A stretch of DNA of 45,919 bases from contig JAUWBH010000025.1 of assembly GCA_030605085.1 (NCBI GenBank), forward strand, positions 1 through 45,919. Direction: 5' to 3'. Under the pieces are notes generated by a model. It was given only the letters and a program-made list of their open reading frames with translations. It was not told the DNA's origin and did no database searches. Source of the stretch: Promethearchaeota archaeon. Its GTDB lineage: Archaea; Asgardarchaeota; Lokiarchaeia; Sigynarchaeales; SOKP01. Shown here one piece after another: positions 19,441 through 27,316 of the stretch (the stretch's first letter is position 1; every line of letters starts with the position of its first letter). The position numbers and the translations under genes were made by a program.

Positions 19441-19971
19441 ATGATCAAAACGGATAAAAAAGAACTTTTAATTGGTTTACTTTCTGACACTCATTGTCCA
19501 TCAAGAGTTCCGGAAATTCCAGAAGTTATAATAGAAGATTTTAAAGAGAATCAAATAGATTATTTAATTCATCTCGGTGACTATGAGAAATTTAAAATTT
19601 ATCAAAGTCTCCTTGATTCGTTTGGAAAAGATAATGTAATAGGAATTTTCGGTAATATGGACGATTACAAGTTAAGAAAAATCTTGCCAGAAACTCTTGA
19701 ATTTGAGCTTTATGGACATAAACTCTTTTTGACACATGGTATGGGTGGTCCAAATATAGTAATTAAAAGACTAAATAAGAGATTTGATTTGGCTCCCTAT
19801 GATATTATAATCTTTGGACATGTTCATCGTCCATATAACGAAAAATGGAGAGATGGAAAATTATATCTTAATCCTGGAACGCCTACTGATAAAGAATTCA
19901 CTGACATAAATTCATACGGATACCTCAAGATTTCAAAAGATAAAATAGAACCGAAAATTGTGTATTTATGA
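19441..19971 (+). CDS. YfcE/MJ0936-type metallophosphoesterase
   Basis: A 176-residue calcineurin-like phosphoesterase of the small single-domain type. Metal ligands are visible in LLSDTHCP, HLGDYE, GIFGNMDD, LTHGMG and FGHVHRP. These enzymes hydrolyse phosphodiesters or phosphomonoesters in the cytoplasm; the physiological substrate of the archaeal members is not known. It follows gyrA by 66 bp on the same strand. Two truncated copies of its 3' end occur at 23669-23950 and 32722-32817, so this is the only intact member of a locally amplified set. Confidence 0.9.
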   Translation: MIKTDKKELLIGLLSDTHCPSRVPEIPEVIIEDFKENQIDYLIHLGDYEKFKIYQSLLDSFGKDNVIGIFGNMDDYKLRKILPETLEFELYGHKLFLTHGMGGPNIVIKRLNKRFDLAPYDIIIFGHVHRPYNEKWRDGKLYLNPGTPTDKEFTDINSYGYLKISKDKIEPKIVYL

Positions 19972-20034
19972 ATATTTCATACAGAGTTAACATCTATTTG
20001 GAAAACGAATAAAACTTATTTATCTTAAAATTAA

Positions 20035-20220
20035 AACAAAAATTTATTACCGGAAAGAAGTGCTGATTTCGTTGCTCTAAGCCGCCCCTTAATTCGAGAA
20101 TCTGATCTTCCAAATAAATGGCTTAAAGGAACAGGAGAAAATACTTGCAAATGTATTTCTTGCAATGGCTGTATGGGAAGCATGATCACGGGTAACGTGC
20201 GGTGTCTTCAAGAGGATTGA
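20035..20220 (+). pseudogene. C-terminal relic of an FMN/4Fe-4S NADH:flavin oxidoreductase (Old yellow enzyme family)
   Basis: The frame reads ADFVALSRPLIRESDLPNKW, then CKCISCNGCM. This is the end of the barrel and the iron-sulfur cysteine cluster of the OYE/2,4-dienoyl-CoA reductase/NADH oxidase group, then RCLQED and a stop. Nothing upstream of 20035 belongs to it, so about 55 codons of a much longer gene remain. It lies next to the phosphoesterase and the NLR-like gene and marks a recombination junction. Confidence 0.75.
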
Positions 20221-20240
20221 AATTAATTCATACAATGGAA

Positions 20241-20295
20241 CACTAATTTATTTTAAAAGTCAACCACATCACTAATTTATTTTAAAAGTCAACCA
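20241..20295. repeat. 29-bp direct repeat, two copies
   Basis: The 26-bp core beginning CACTAATTTATTTTAAAAGT is present at 20241-20266 and 20270-20295, in a 29-bp period. A shorter piece (TCAACCACATCATTAATT) follows at 20315. The surrounding non-coding stretch to 20536 is unusually GC-rich in places (20341-20450), and I recognise nothing in it. No CRISPR-like spacing is present. Confidence 0.6.
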
Positions 20296-20536
20296 ATTTT
20301 TCGGGACATTCACATCAACCACATCATTAATTCTTTCTACAAGAATGACGCGTTAACCGCTCGAATGTCGACTTAAAAGGCTAGCATCGGTAGATAAAAT
20401 AACAGCTCCTTGCAAGGGTGGGCAGCATTAGCGGACGCTATCGAGATTTTTTCGTCTTTCCGTAATATTTCATCCTTTTATGGGGTCATTCTTTCACGGA
20501 AAATGAAACAAGAAAAAAATTCAACTATTGCTCATA

Positions 20537-23500
20537 CTACTTATAAATTGTTACACCTCTTTTTTCTAAAATCTTGATCGATTCTGGGAGAGTCGTCAAC
20601 TGGTTACCGCTTAAACCTAGTGTTTGTAGCGATTTTAAATTTGTTATTGACTCTGGGAGAGTCGTTAAATAATTTTTTGTCAACCATAGTTCTTCGAGTA
20701 ATTTAAGGTTTCCTATTGACTCTGGGAGAGTCGCAAACTTATTATATCCTAAATTAAGTTTTTGTAGCGAGGAGAGGTTCCCTATTGACTCTGGGAAAGT
20801 CGTTAATTGATTCAAAAATAAATATAGTATTTGAAGCGATTTAAGGTTGCCTATTGACTCTGGGAGAGTCGATAACTTATTATCCCATAATCTAAGTGTT
20901 TGGAGTGAGGAGAGATGCCCTATTGACTCTGGGAGAGTCGATAATTCATTAATATTCAAATTTAGTTCTTGGAGCGATTTTAGATCTCCTATTGACTCTG
21001 GGAGAGTCGATAAGTTATTACCCCTTAAATTTAGTATTTGAAGAGATTTAAGATCTCCTATTGAATCTGGGAGAATCGTTAAATTATTATTATGTAGCCA
21101 TAGTTCCTGGAGAGAGGAGAGGTTGCCTATTGACTCTGGGAGAGGCATTAAATTATTAAAACCCAAATCAAGTGTTTGGAGCGATATAAGCTTCGTTATT
21201 GACTCTGGGAGAGTCGATAAGTTATTACCCCTTAAATATAGTTCTTGGAGCGATTTTAGGTTCGATAATGACTCTGGGAGAGTCGTTAACTTATTACCCC
21301 ATAAATCAAGTGTTTGGAGCGATTTTAGGTTCGATAATGACTCTGGGAGAGTCGATAACTGATTATACCTTAAATTTAGTATTTGAAGAGATTTAAGATC
21401 GCCTATTGATTCTGGGAGAGTCGATAACTTATTACCCCTTAAATATAGTTCTTGGAGCGATTTTAGGTCTCTTATTGATTCCGGAAGAGTCGTTAATATA
21501 CTATAACATAGTGCTAGTCCTACGACATTATTGCCATCGATTTTAACACCAAATGTATCGTACTCTTTTTCGTCCTTTCCATATGGAATGTAAGCATCTA
21601 TTTTTTCCACGCGTGGAAGGGCTTTACCGGCTAATTTCTTTAAATCCAATAAAACTTTCGTTTGCTCGGGCTTTACGCCGTAATAAATATTTAATAAAGA
21701 TTCAGGAAAATTACTTAGTTGAAAAATATCTATTCTTTTCATATATTTTGGGTCGGATAAGAGCTCGGCAAGTTCGTCCCATTTTTTAAGAAAAAGGAGA
21801 TGATGAGAAAGATGTTCGAGCATGTAGCTGTCTTCTTTCCCATCTCGATAAGCTTTGAGGACTTTCTCAGCAATAAGACGATGTCCTCCATTCACATTAA
21901 CTTGATAAGTTAAATCGTGTCCCACCTCCCCCAATAGCCACTCGGTAATGGAACCGTGATAATTCTGATAACGACCATCTCGTTCCGGGAAAAAGGAAGC
22001 AATCTTTTGCAGGTCTTTTCTTACTTCAAATCCGTCGCGATCGATAAAGAATCCTATTTGTTTTGCGGTTAAAGGTTCGCGAGCGGCAATTAACACGTCC
22101 AAAATCGGGCGAAGTTTCTCATACTCTTGGGTTTCAGGGAAAATTCGTTCGAAAGATATTATGTATATCTCAATTAAACCCTTGGGAAAGGTTTCAGGGT
22201 GACTAGGATCTATTAAACCGGCCTTAATGCCATCAATGGCTTCTTTAACGTATAGAAAATTACCTTCACCCTTCTCGAAAATTGTGTCGACTACAGTTTT
22301 CGTACTTGCCCCTGTTTCTAATAATTTTTTAACGATTTCCGACTCTTTTAATCTCTTTTCAAGGTAGGACCTCACATCTTTGACGTTCTCTTGATTAAAT
22401 GCTTCAATTTCGTGCGGTTTAAACTTGTTAAAATAATCGAGAATTTTGGGCACCTTTCTGGAACTGAGAACCAATCTCATCCATGCCGGAAGATCTTTTA
22501 ATTGATCGCGTAGAATTGTGACAATATTGGGAGGAGAAAAAGCAAAAGCCTCGTCCAGACCATCAACTACAATAATTACAGGCTTATCGGGATGTTCAGC
22601 TTTGAGAGGGTCGATAATTACGCGTCTCAGTAAAGTTCCAGGATCGCCGGAATCGATTACTCCTTCCAAATCGACCCCTTCCAAGGCTTCACGGTAATTT
22701 TCCATTTGAGTTGCTAATTGAGCAGCAACGGACTTGAAAAATTGATTTGGATTAAGCGAATCTGGAACATCGCGACTACAAAAATGGTATGCTAATACTT
22801 GTTCGTGCTTGTGAACCAAATAAGCCATGATTGCTGATTTTCCTATTCCTGGATCTCCCGTTATAAAGAATACGCGACTTTCCTCGTTTTGAAGCCAATC
22901 GTTAAAATCTTCCAATAACCATTCTCGACCCGTAAAATTGTGGGTGAGACGAGCAATCTCTGCTCCAAAGTCTAATGGATTTAACTGCGAGAAAATGCGA
23001 GCGTGATGTCCCTTAACATCTCCTCCCAGATCAATAGTCTTCAATAATCGTTGGAATGCTTGGTCGTATTGGTTCGGAATTTCCCAGTTTAGAAAATCTA
23101 TCCAATCTAATCGATAAATTCCTAAAGGAGGTCGACACTTTAACACCATTACGGGAATAATTTTGCGACTTTCGTAGCGTGCCATGCTAATTTCATCTAA
23201 ACATACTCCGTCTGGGCTTACTCCGTCTGAGCGTCTTACCGCGTGAGGAGAAAGTAAAGTAATAAAAAGTTCTCTATTAAGGATTGCATCTTGAATTTGC
23301 TGCTCCCAAGATTCAGCTGCTCTCATCTGATGTTTGTCTAGCCACACATCGTGTCCTTTTTCCTTTAAATCCTCTTCTAAGCGAAATGCCAATTTTTGCG
23401 CGTCCTTATGCCCGTAACTGATGAAAATCTTTTTAGAGATAAGTTCGGTTTCTGCTTTAAATCTATGCTCACATTCTCGATTCAAGCAAATATATTCTCT

Positions 23501-23566
23501 CGAATCTTCAAGATACGAAGTATCTTGCCCCCCACATTTGGGACACGAGACTTTTTTAGGTTCTAT
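20537..23566 (-). CDS. Zinc ribbon-TIR-NACHT (STAND NTPase)-LRR protein, NLR-like
   Basis: A very large NLR-like protein (982 residues from the TTG at 23485, about 1009 from the ATA at 23564-23566). Domains, numbered from the ATA: a zinc ribbon with CPKC (8-11) and CLNREC (27-32); a TIR domain starting KKIFISYGHKDA (45-56) with candidate catalytic glutamate E125 in CLDEISMA; a NACHT-type NTPase with Walker A TGDPGIGKSA (about 236-245) and Walker B IIVVDGLDEAF (about 331-341); a helical middle; and from about residue 690 thirteen perfect 23-residue LRRs. TIR domains typically cleave NAD+ when oligomerised by a STAND module, and LRRs sense ligands. A cytoplasmic immune sensor is therefore the likely role. 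The TTG would cut the zinc ribbon in half, hence the longer start. Confidence 0.88.
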   Translation of the reverse strand: MEPKKVSCPKCGGQDTSYLEDSREYICLNRECEHRFKAETELISKKIFISYGHKDAQKLAFRLEEDLKEKGHDVWLDKHQMRAAESWEQQIQDAILNRELFITLLSPHAVRRSDGVSPDGVCLDEISMARYESRKIIPVMVLKCRPPLGIYRLDWIDFLNWEIPNQYDQAFQRLLKTIDLGGDVKGHHARIFSQLNPLDFGAEIARLTHNFTGREWLLEDFNDWLQNEESRVFFITGDPGIGKSAIMAYLVHKHEQVLAYHFCSRDVPDSLNPNQFFKSVAAQLATQMENYREALEGVDLEGVIDSGDPGTLLRRVIIDPLKAEHPDKPVIIVVDGLDEAFAFSPPNIVTILRDQLKDLPAWMRLVLSSRKVPKILDYFNKFKPHEIEAFNQENVKDVRSYLEKRLKESEIVKKLLETGASTKTVVDTIFEKGEGNFLYVKEAIDGIKAGLIDPSHPETFPKGLIEIYIISFERIFPETQEYEKLRPILDVLIAAREPLTAKQIGFFIDRDGFEVRKDLQKIASFFPERDGRYQNYHGSITEWLLGEVGHDLTYQVNVNGGHRLIAEKVLKAYRDGKEDSYMLEHLSHHLLFLKKWDELAELLSDPKYMKRIDIFQLSNFPESLLNIYYGVKPEQTKVLLDLKKLAGKALPRVEKIDAYIPYGKDEKEYDTFGVKIDGNNVVGLALCYSILTTLPESIRDLKSLQELYLRGNKLSTLPESIGDLKSLQILNLRYNQLSTLPESLSNLKSLQTLDLWGNKLTTLPESLSNLKSLQELYLRGNNLSTLPESITKLISLQTLDLGFNNLMPLPESIGNLSSLQELWLHNNNLTILPDSIGDLKSLQILNLRGNNLSTLPESIGDLKSLQELNLNINELSTLPESIGHLSSLQTLRLWDNKLSTLPESIGNLKSLQILYLFLNQLTTFPESIGNLSSLQKLNLGYNKFATLPESIGNLKLLEELWLTKNYLTTLPESITNLKSLQTLGLSGNQLTTLPESIKILEKRGVTIYK
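20578..21492 (-). repeat. 69-bp tandem repeats encoding 23-residue LRRs
   Basis: About fourteen units repeat every 69 bp without length change. Eight contain the exact palindrome GACTCTGGGAGAGTC (6-bp arms, GGG centre), for example at 20649 and 20718; the others differ by 1-3 bases. It encodes the T-L-P-E-S of each LRR. Conservation of silent positions implies recent repeat expansion or gene conversion. Confidence 0.85.
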
Positions 23567-23572
23567 TGGTTA

Positions 23573-23579
23573 TCACTCT
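23573..23579 (-). promoter_or_regulatory. Shine-Dalgarno-like site ahead of the NLR-like gene
   Basis: On the minus strand AGAGTGATAACCA precedes the in-frame ATA at 23566. GAGTGAT resembles the 16S-complementary GGAGGTGAT and has suitable spacing. It supports the longer N-terminus but is weaker than the 10434-10441 site. Confidence 0.35.
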
Positions 23580-23668
23580 AATATTGTATTATTATTTTTT
23601 TGGACATATAACCTACAAAATATGAAACGATCTTTATATTTTTTACTAAAAAAAAAGAGTAGAAGTTT

Positions 23669-23950
23669 TTGTGGAGAGAAACAAAACTTGATGGAACTCC
23701 ACATGATAGTACGGGTGGACCCAACATGATAGTACGCCGGTTAAACAAAGCACTCGATCTCGCTAATTCCAATTGCAACATTGTTATATTTTGTCATACA
23801 CACAGACCTGTTAACGAAAAAAAGGACGGTATTTTGTATTTAAATCCTGGCACAACTACGCCCATAGATAATAAGTTAACGGTAATCAATTCTTTCGGAT
23901 TTCTAAGAATTTCAAGAGATAGGATTGAGCCTGAGATTGTTTATTTATAA
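23669..23950 (+). pseudogene. Truncated second copy of the metallophosphoesterase
   Basis: From about 23690 the frame reads TGGPNMIVRRLNKALDL, then IFCHTHRPVNEKKDG, LYLNPGTTTP and RISRDRIEPEIVYL. This parallels the last 80 residues of the protein at 19441-19971. The N-terminal metal ligands are absent, and the GHxH motif reads CHTH. It ends just before a convergent zinc-ribbon gene. A short direct repeat, ACATGATAGTACG, lies within its first 60 bp. It is a dead duplicate flanking the NLR-like gene. Confidence 0.8.
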
Positions 23951-23996
23951 TTTAATAATTCAAAAACCAAATTTATAACAATTTCTTTTAAAATTT

Positions 23997-24464
23997 TTAA
24001 TTTCTTCTTGAAATCGAGTATATGTTATATTGGAGAAATTTGGGTATACGATTCCCGCACTCAGGGCAGAAGTCTAATCCTTCCTCTATTATTTTCCCAC
24101 ACTCTAGGCATATCATCTTTCCTTCGGGAAGATTTTCCAAATCTAAGCCATTTATTGCCTGGAATTGATTAAAAACTTCATTGTCTTGAAAATATTCGTA
24201 TAATGTTAAATCTTCTTGAGCTAAAACCACAAGCTCTTCTGGTCTTAAATTCCCTGATTCGAACTGTTCAATTATATCTTCTGTCTGCTTAAAATCTATG
24301 TAAAACCTCAAAATGATGACCGAACAAATGACTCCAGTTAACAAAAAAGCAATTACAATTAAATAGCCAATCGGAGGAATAATTTCTAAAATTATTAAGA
24401 TAGAAACATAAATAGCAGCAAAAAACCATCCGCATGTTAGAAGAATGTCCCAAATTTTAACCAT
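23997..24464 (-). CDS. Two-helix membrane protein with C-terminal zinc ribbon (copy A)
   Basis: A 155-residue protein. Residues 5-55 hold two hydrophobic helices, followed by an acidic helical linker (DIIEQFESGNLRPEELVVLAQEDL) resembling a short SHOCT-like region. A zinc ribbon CLECG...CPECGNRIPKFLQ sits near the C-terminus. A paralogue with the same layout and near-identical end (CPECGNRIPRFLQYNLYS) is at 32869-33345. Both are preceded by a phosphoesterase 3' fragment on the opposite strand, so the two were duplicated as a block. Function unknown; a membrane-anchored metal-binding adaptor is a reasonable guess. Confidence 0.75.
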   Translation of the reverse strand: MVKIWDILLTCGWFFAAIYVSILIILEIIPPIGYLIVIAFLLTGVICSVIILRFYIDFKQTEDIIEQFESGNLRPEELVVLAQEDLTLYEYFQDNEVFNQFQAINGLDLENLPEGKMICLECGKIIEEGLDFCPECGNRIPKFLQYNIYSISRRN

Positions 24465-24686
24465 ATTATTATCACAAAATTAATCCAAAGCGCTGGAAAA
24501 GTTATATATCATATATAAAAATTTGTATTTAAACATCAGTTTTTAGAAAAATTAAGCAGAATTTAAAACAAACTAAATTTAATCTATTAAAAAAGCAGAA
24601 ATTCAGTAATTTACTTTTTTTTATAAAATGTATATATTCTTAATTATTATTAAGAATAATAAATAAAATTGGTTTATTAAGAAAAT

Positions 24687-25368
24687 TTAAGTAGCGCTCT
24701 CCATCCTACTTCCTGAGAGCTTTTTATAGTGATTTAGGACAGCCTGTCTCGCACTATAAACAAAAGCTCTCTTTACATTAATCCCCGTGATTGCTATAGT
24801 CTCATAAATTAAAGTATGATTCAATTTTGCAGTATCGAGCACCTGCCGGATTTTTGAAATTTCTATGATATCGTCAAGGTCCCGTTTGTTGGCTAACACA
24901 ACTAAGGGTACCTCAGGAGTAGGATCGGCGGCACTTGGTGAAATTAATTTATTCCCGTAAAACTTCAGTAATTCCTTCAAAGACCAGATGTTATAGGTGC
25001 TGTAAACTTTGGTTTTTACAGCGTTCCCCCCATTGGTCAATTAAGGAATCCCATGTAAAGATTACCGCATCAGTGCCTTTCAAGACCGTCTGTCGCTGGA
25101 ATTTGTGTCTACGCTGCCCCGCTACTGTATATACAATCCCAAACTGAAGGATATCATCAATTTATTGGAATACTACATTTGAGACGCGGGCGACGACGCG
25201 GTCGAAAAATAAAGTTCTTCCGGTTGGATCTTGGATTTGTTGCATGTCTCCTGAGGCAAGACCTTCACGATTGTAGACCCATTCGAGTGCGGTCGTTTTA
25301 CCTCCCAAACTTGGCCCATAGAAGCAAATTTTGAATACTAGAGTTCCATCTCCTCGGCGTGATGGCAT
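24687..25368 (-). pseudogene. Broken MglA/Arf-like small GTPase
   Basis: Three frame pieces give one Ras-superfamily GTPase. The first (25162-25368) has the P-loop in CFYGPSLGGKTTALEWVY and ends at a TAA. The same frame continues past that stop with the G3 region YTVAGQRRHKFQRQ and VLKGTDAVIFTWDS. A frameshift near a run of G residues (about 25027-25032) leads to the third piece with LKELLKFYGNKL and the G4 motif LANKRDLDD. This is the MglA-like family common in Lokiarchaeia. At least one stop and one frameshift make it non-functional unless these are sequence errors. Confidence 0.82.
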
Positions 25369-25580
25369 TTATTTTAAACCTCAAATTAATATTTAATTTT
25401 TAAATTTAAATTCTTATAAATAAAGTAAATTTATTTTTAATAAATTTATTTAGAATGAAAAATTCAAATGCTCTTATTTTTTTTTAAAATTAAGATTAAT
25501 TTTTTAAAATTAATTTTTTAAAAACTTCCTTACTTTCTGATAAATTATAAAATTTATTATATAAAAATAAGCCTTTAAAT

Positions 25581-25769
25581 TCACTCCCCCAAATAATGTA
25601 TAGATGGATCAATTGAGGATTGTGTTCTTTTTCTTAGCATACTTTTATCGTAACTTTGCATTATAGCAGCAAATACATCGGGACCTAAAGTTAAATAATA
25701 TAAAGGTTTACTTGATACATATTTTCTATCTCTATTATGTAAGGCAACTAATAAGACTTCTTGATTCAC
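25581..25769 (-). pseudogene. Unidentified gene fragment
   Basis: A 62-residue open frame (VLLVALHNRDRKYVSSKPLY, GPDVFAAIMQSYDKSML) looks like real protein sequence but has no recognisable domain and no clear start context. It lies between two decayed genes. It may belong to the methylase-like relic upstream or to a separate lost gene. Confidence 0.3.
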
Positions 25770-25911
25770 ATCTTTTGGTCGACATGGATTAACATTATTT
25801 TATATTTCATAAATCTTTTTTATATCTTGTTTATAACATTCAATTTTTGGATGAGAATTGTTTTTACCTTCTCAGTATTTATTTTAGGGTTTTTAATAAG
25901 CAGATCACGAA

Positions 25912-26460
25912 CTATAGATTCGCATTTAATAGTTCTTCGGATAATGAGTGATGTAATTCATTATTTTCGTCATAGAGCGGGATTGGGAAGGAAAAAGGTC
26001 TCTTATGTATATGTCTTGAGCTTTTAATTAGCTTAATATTTTTTGATAAATTTGGTGTGTTTAAAATAGCAGATAAATAATACGCTTCTTCTTTAGATTT
26101 TGTACTAAAATAATAATTTTCAAAACCGACAATTATTCTTATTTTTCGGTTGTTAACAACGGCAGCTTTTAAATTTGAACCAGAAGCGTTATAGATTACC
26201 ATATAATCCTTATTAGCAATTTGTTTGGTTAGTTTATTTCAGTAATCTGACATTAAACCAAAGAACCTAGCAAAATCTTCACTGGTTTTAATATTTGTAT
26301 TTCCAACCATTCTTCATCAAAAATCAGTTTTCTTTACTCTTAACCAGCCTTTATCGAAAAACCAATCTAGATACTCCAGTTCATAGTCTTTTTTATTAGA
26401 ATCGTTTTTTTTTTCAATGTTTTTTTCTAGTTCATCAATATCTTTCTTGTTCTCAACCAT
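25912..26460 (-). pseudogene. Decayed DNA adenine methylase / type IIG restriction-like C-terminal region
   Basis: Starting from an ATG at 26460 (MVENKKDIDELEKNIEKK), the reading must shift frame after KKTDF and again after DEEW. It then continues NTNIKTSEDFARFFGLMSDY, TGA where W is expected, NKLTKQIANKDY, and the 25912-26202 frame. That last part (YNASGSNLKAAVV, NYYFSTKSKEEAYYLSAILN, RHIHKRPFSFPIPLYD) resembles the C-terminal recognition part of N6-adenine methylases and type IIG enzymes. Three lesions in about 180 codons mark a pseudogene. The family call is from motif memory only and is tentative. Confidence 0.5.
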
Positions 26461-26656
26461 ATTTAATCAATAATTAAAAATTATTTAAAACTAATTCAAA
26501 TAACAATATTTCAATACTTCAATAATCCTTTAAAGATGTTAATTTTTCAAGCTTTTTAATACTTAAGGATTAAATATCTGAAATTTTGAAGTAATTTAGA
26601 AAAATTAAATTAGGAATTATTTTAGAATATTGATAATAAATATAAAAAGTATTGAT

Positions 26657-27196
26657 TTAAGTGCGCATGAAAGACGGCAACATTGCCGTAAAGATTTGCG
26701 CAACCTTTCTTAGTTTTTGTGTCTCTTTAATTGTCGTTACAATCAATACTGAGTTAGTAAGTTCTTCTTTGTCTAATGAACCGCCTGAATAGACGGCTTG
26801 TTCTGAATTAAATAGCAGCAAATAAAACACATTTGGATTGTTTATAACGCTTATCCCGGGATGATCATTAAGTTGATCGTAATATTGCTTATACTTCTTA
26901 TCAGGTTGAAGTCGTCTGTCGCGCGTTATTATTAAAACTGGAATCCCTACCTCTGCTGTTTTTATCAATTCATTTAAATAAAACTGGTCAAGCTTTGGAG
27001 ATACTACATTCAATTGATTTGTTGTTGAATGTATAACTTCCATAATTTTGTCGTTCAGTAAATTTTTACTATTTGCTTCTCCCGAAGATTCGATATTAAA
27101 CATCCCAACGATATACAAAATTTTTTGTTCTAAATCTTCTACTTGTTTTTTTAAACTACGATTTTCCAATCTTAATTCAGTTAACCTATCAGACAT
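26657..27196 (-). CDS. Coiled-coil plus PLD-like domain protein (HKD motif degenerate)
   Basis: A 179-residue protein. Residues 1-30 form a coiled coil (LTELRLENRSLKKQVEDLEQKI). The rest resembles the phospholipase D-like sensor fold seen in TrmB-type regulators: IMEVIHSTTNQLNVVSPKLDQFYLNELIKT with a separate strand GIPVLIITRDRR, and VFYLLLFNSEQAVYSGGSLDKEEL where active enzymes have HxKxxxxD. The histidine, lysine and aspartate are not conserved here, so it is probably a binding rather than catalytic domain. It is the last gene of the actin/CHAT set, 120 bp after the CHAT gene. It may sense a ligand or bridge partners through its coiled coil. Confidence 0.65.
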   Translation of the reverse strand: MSDRLTELRLENRSLKKQVEDLEQKILYIVGMFNIESSGEANSKNLLNDKIMEVIHSTTNQLNVVSPKLDQFYLNELIKTAEVGIPVLIITRDRRLQPDKKYKQYYDQLNDHPGISVINNPNVFYLLLFNSEQAVYSGGSLDKEELTNSVLIVTTIKETQKLRKVAQIFTAMLPSFMRT

Positions 27197-27316
27197 AGTA
27201 TTTCCACTTTTTTTCCTTTTTATTTAAGCGTTTAATTTCTTATTATTTTTTTAATTTTTTCAAGATATTTAATTTTTTTTATCTCCACTATTTTGAAATC
27301 TAAAAAAATGAATTAA

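Noticed and set aside
20241..20330. Possible CRISPR array
   Set aside because: Only two full 29-bp copies, with almost no spacer between them and no leader or cas genes.
20847..21396. Plus-strand open frames antisense to the LRR region with repeated IDSGRVD-type units
   Set aside because: They are the reverse-complement shadow of the 69-bp LRR repeats in the minus-strand receptor gene.
26657..27196. Active phospholipase D / nuclease
   Set aside because: The HxKxxxxD residues are not present at the aligned position, so only the fold is claimed.
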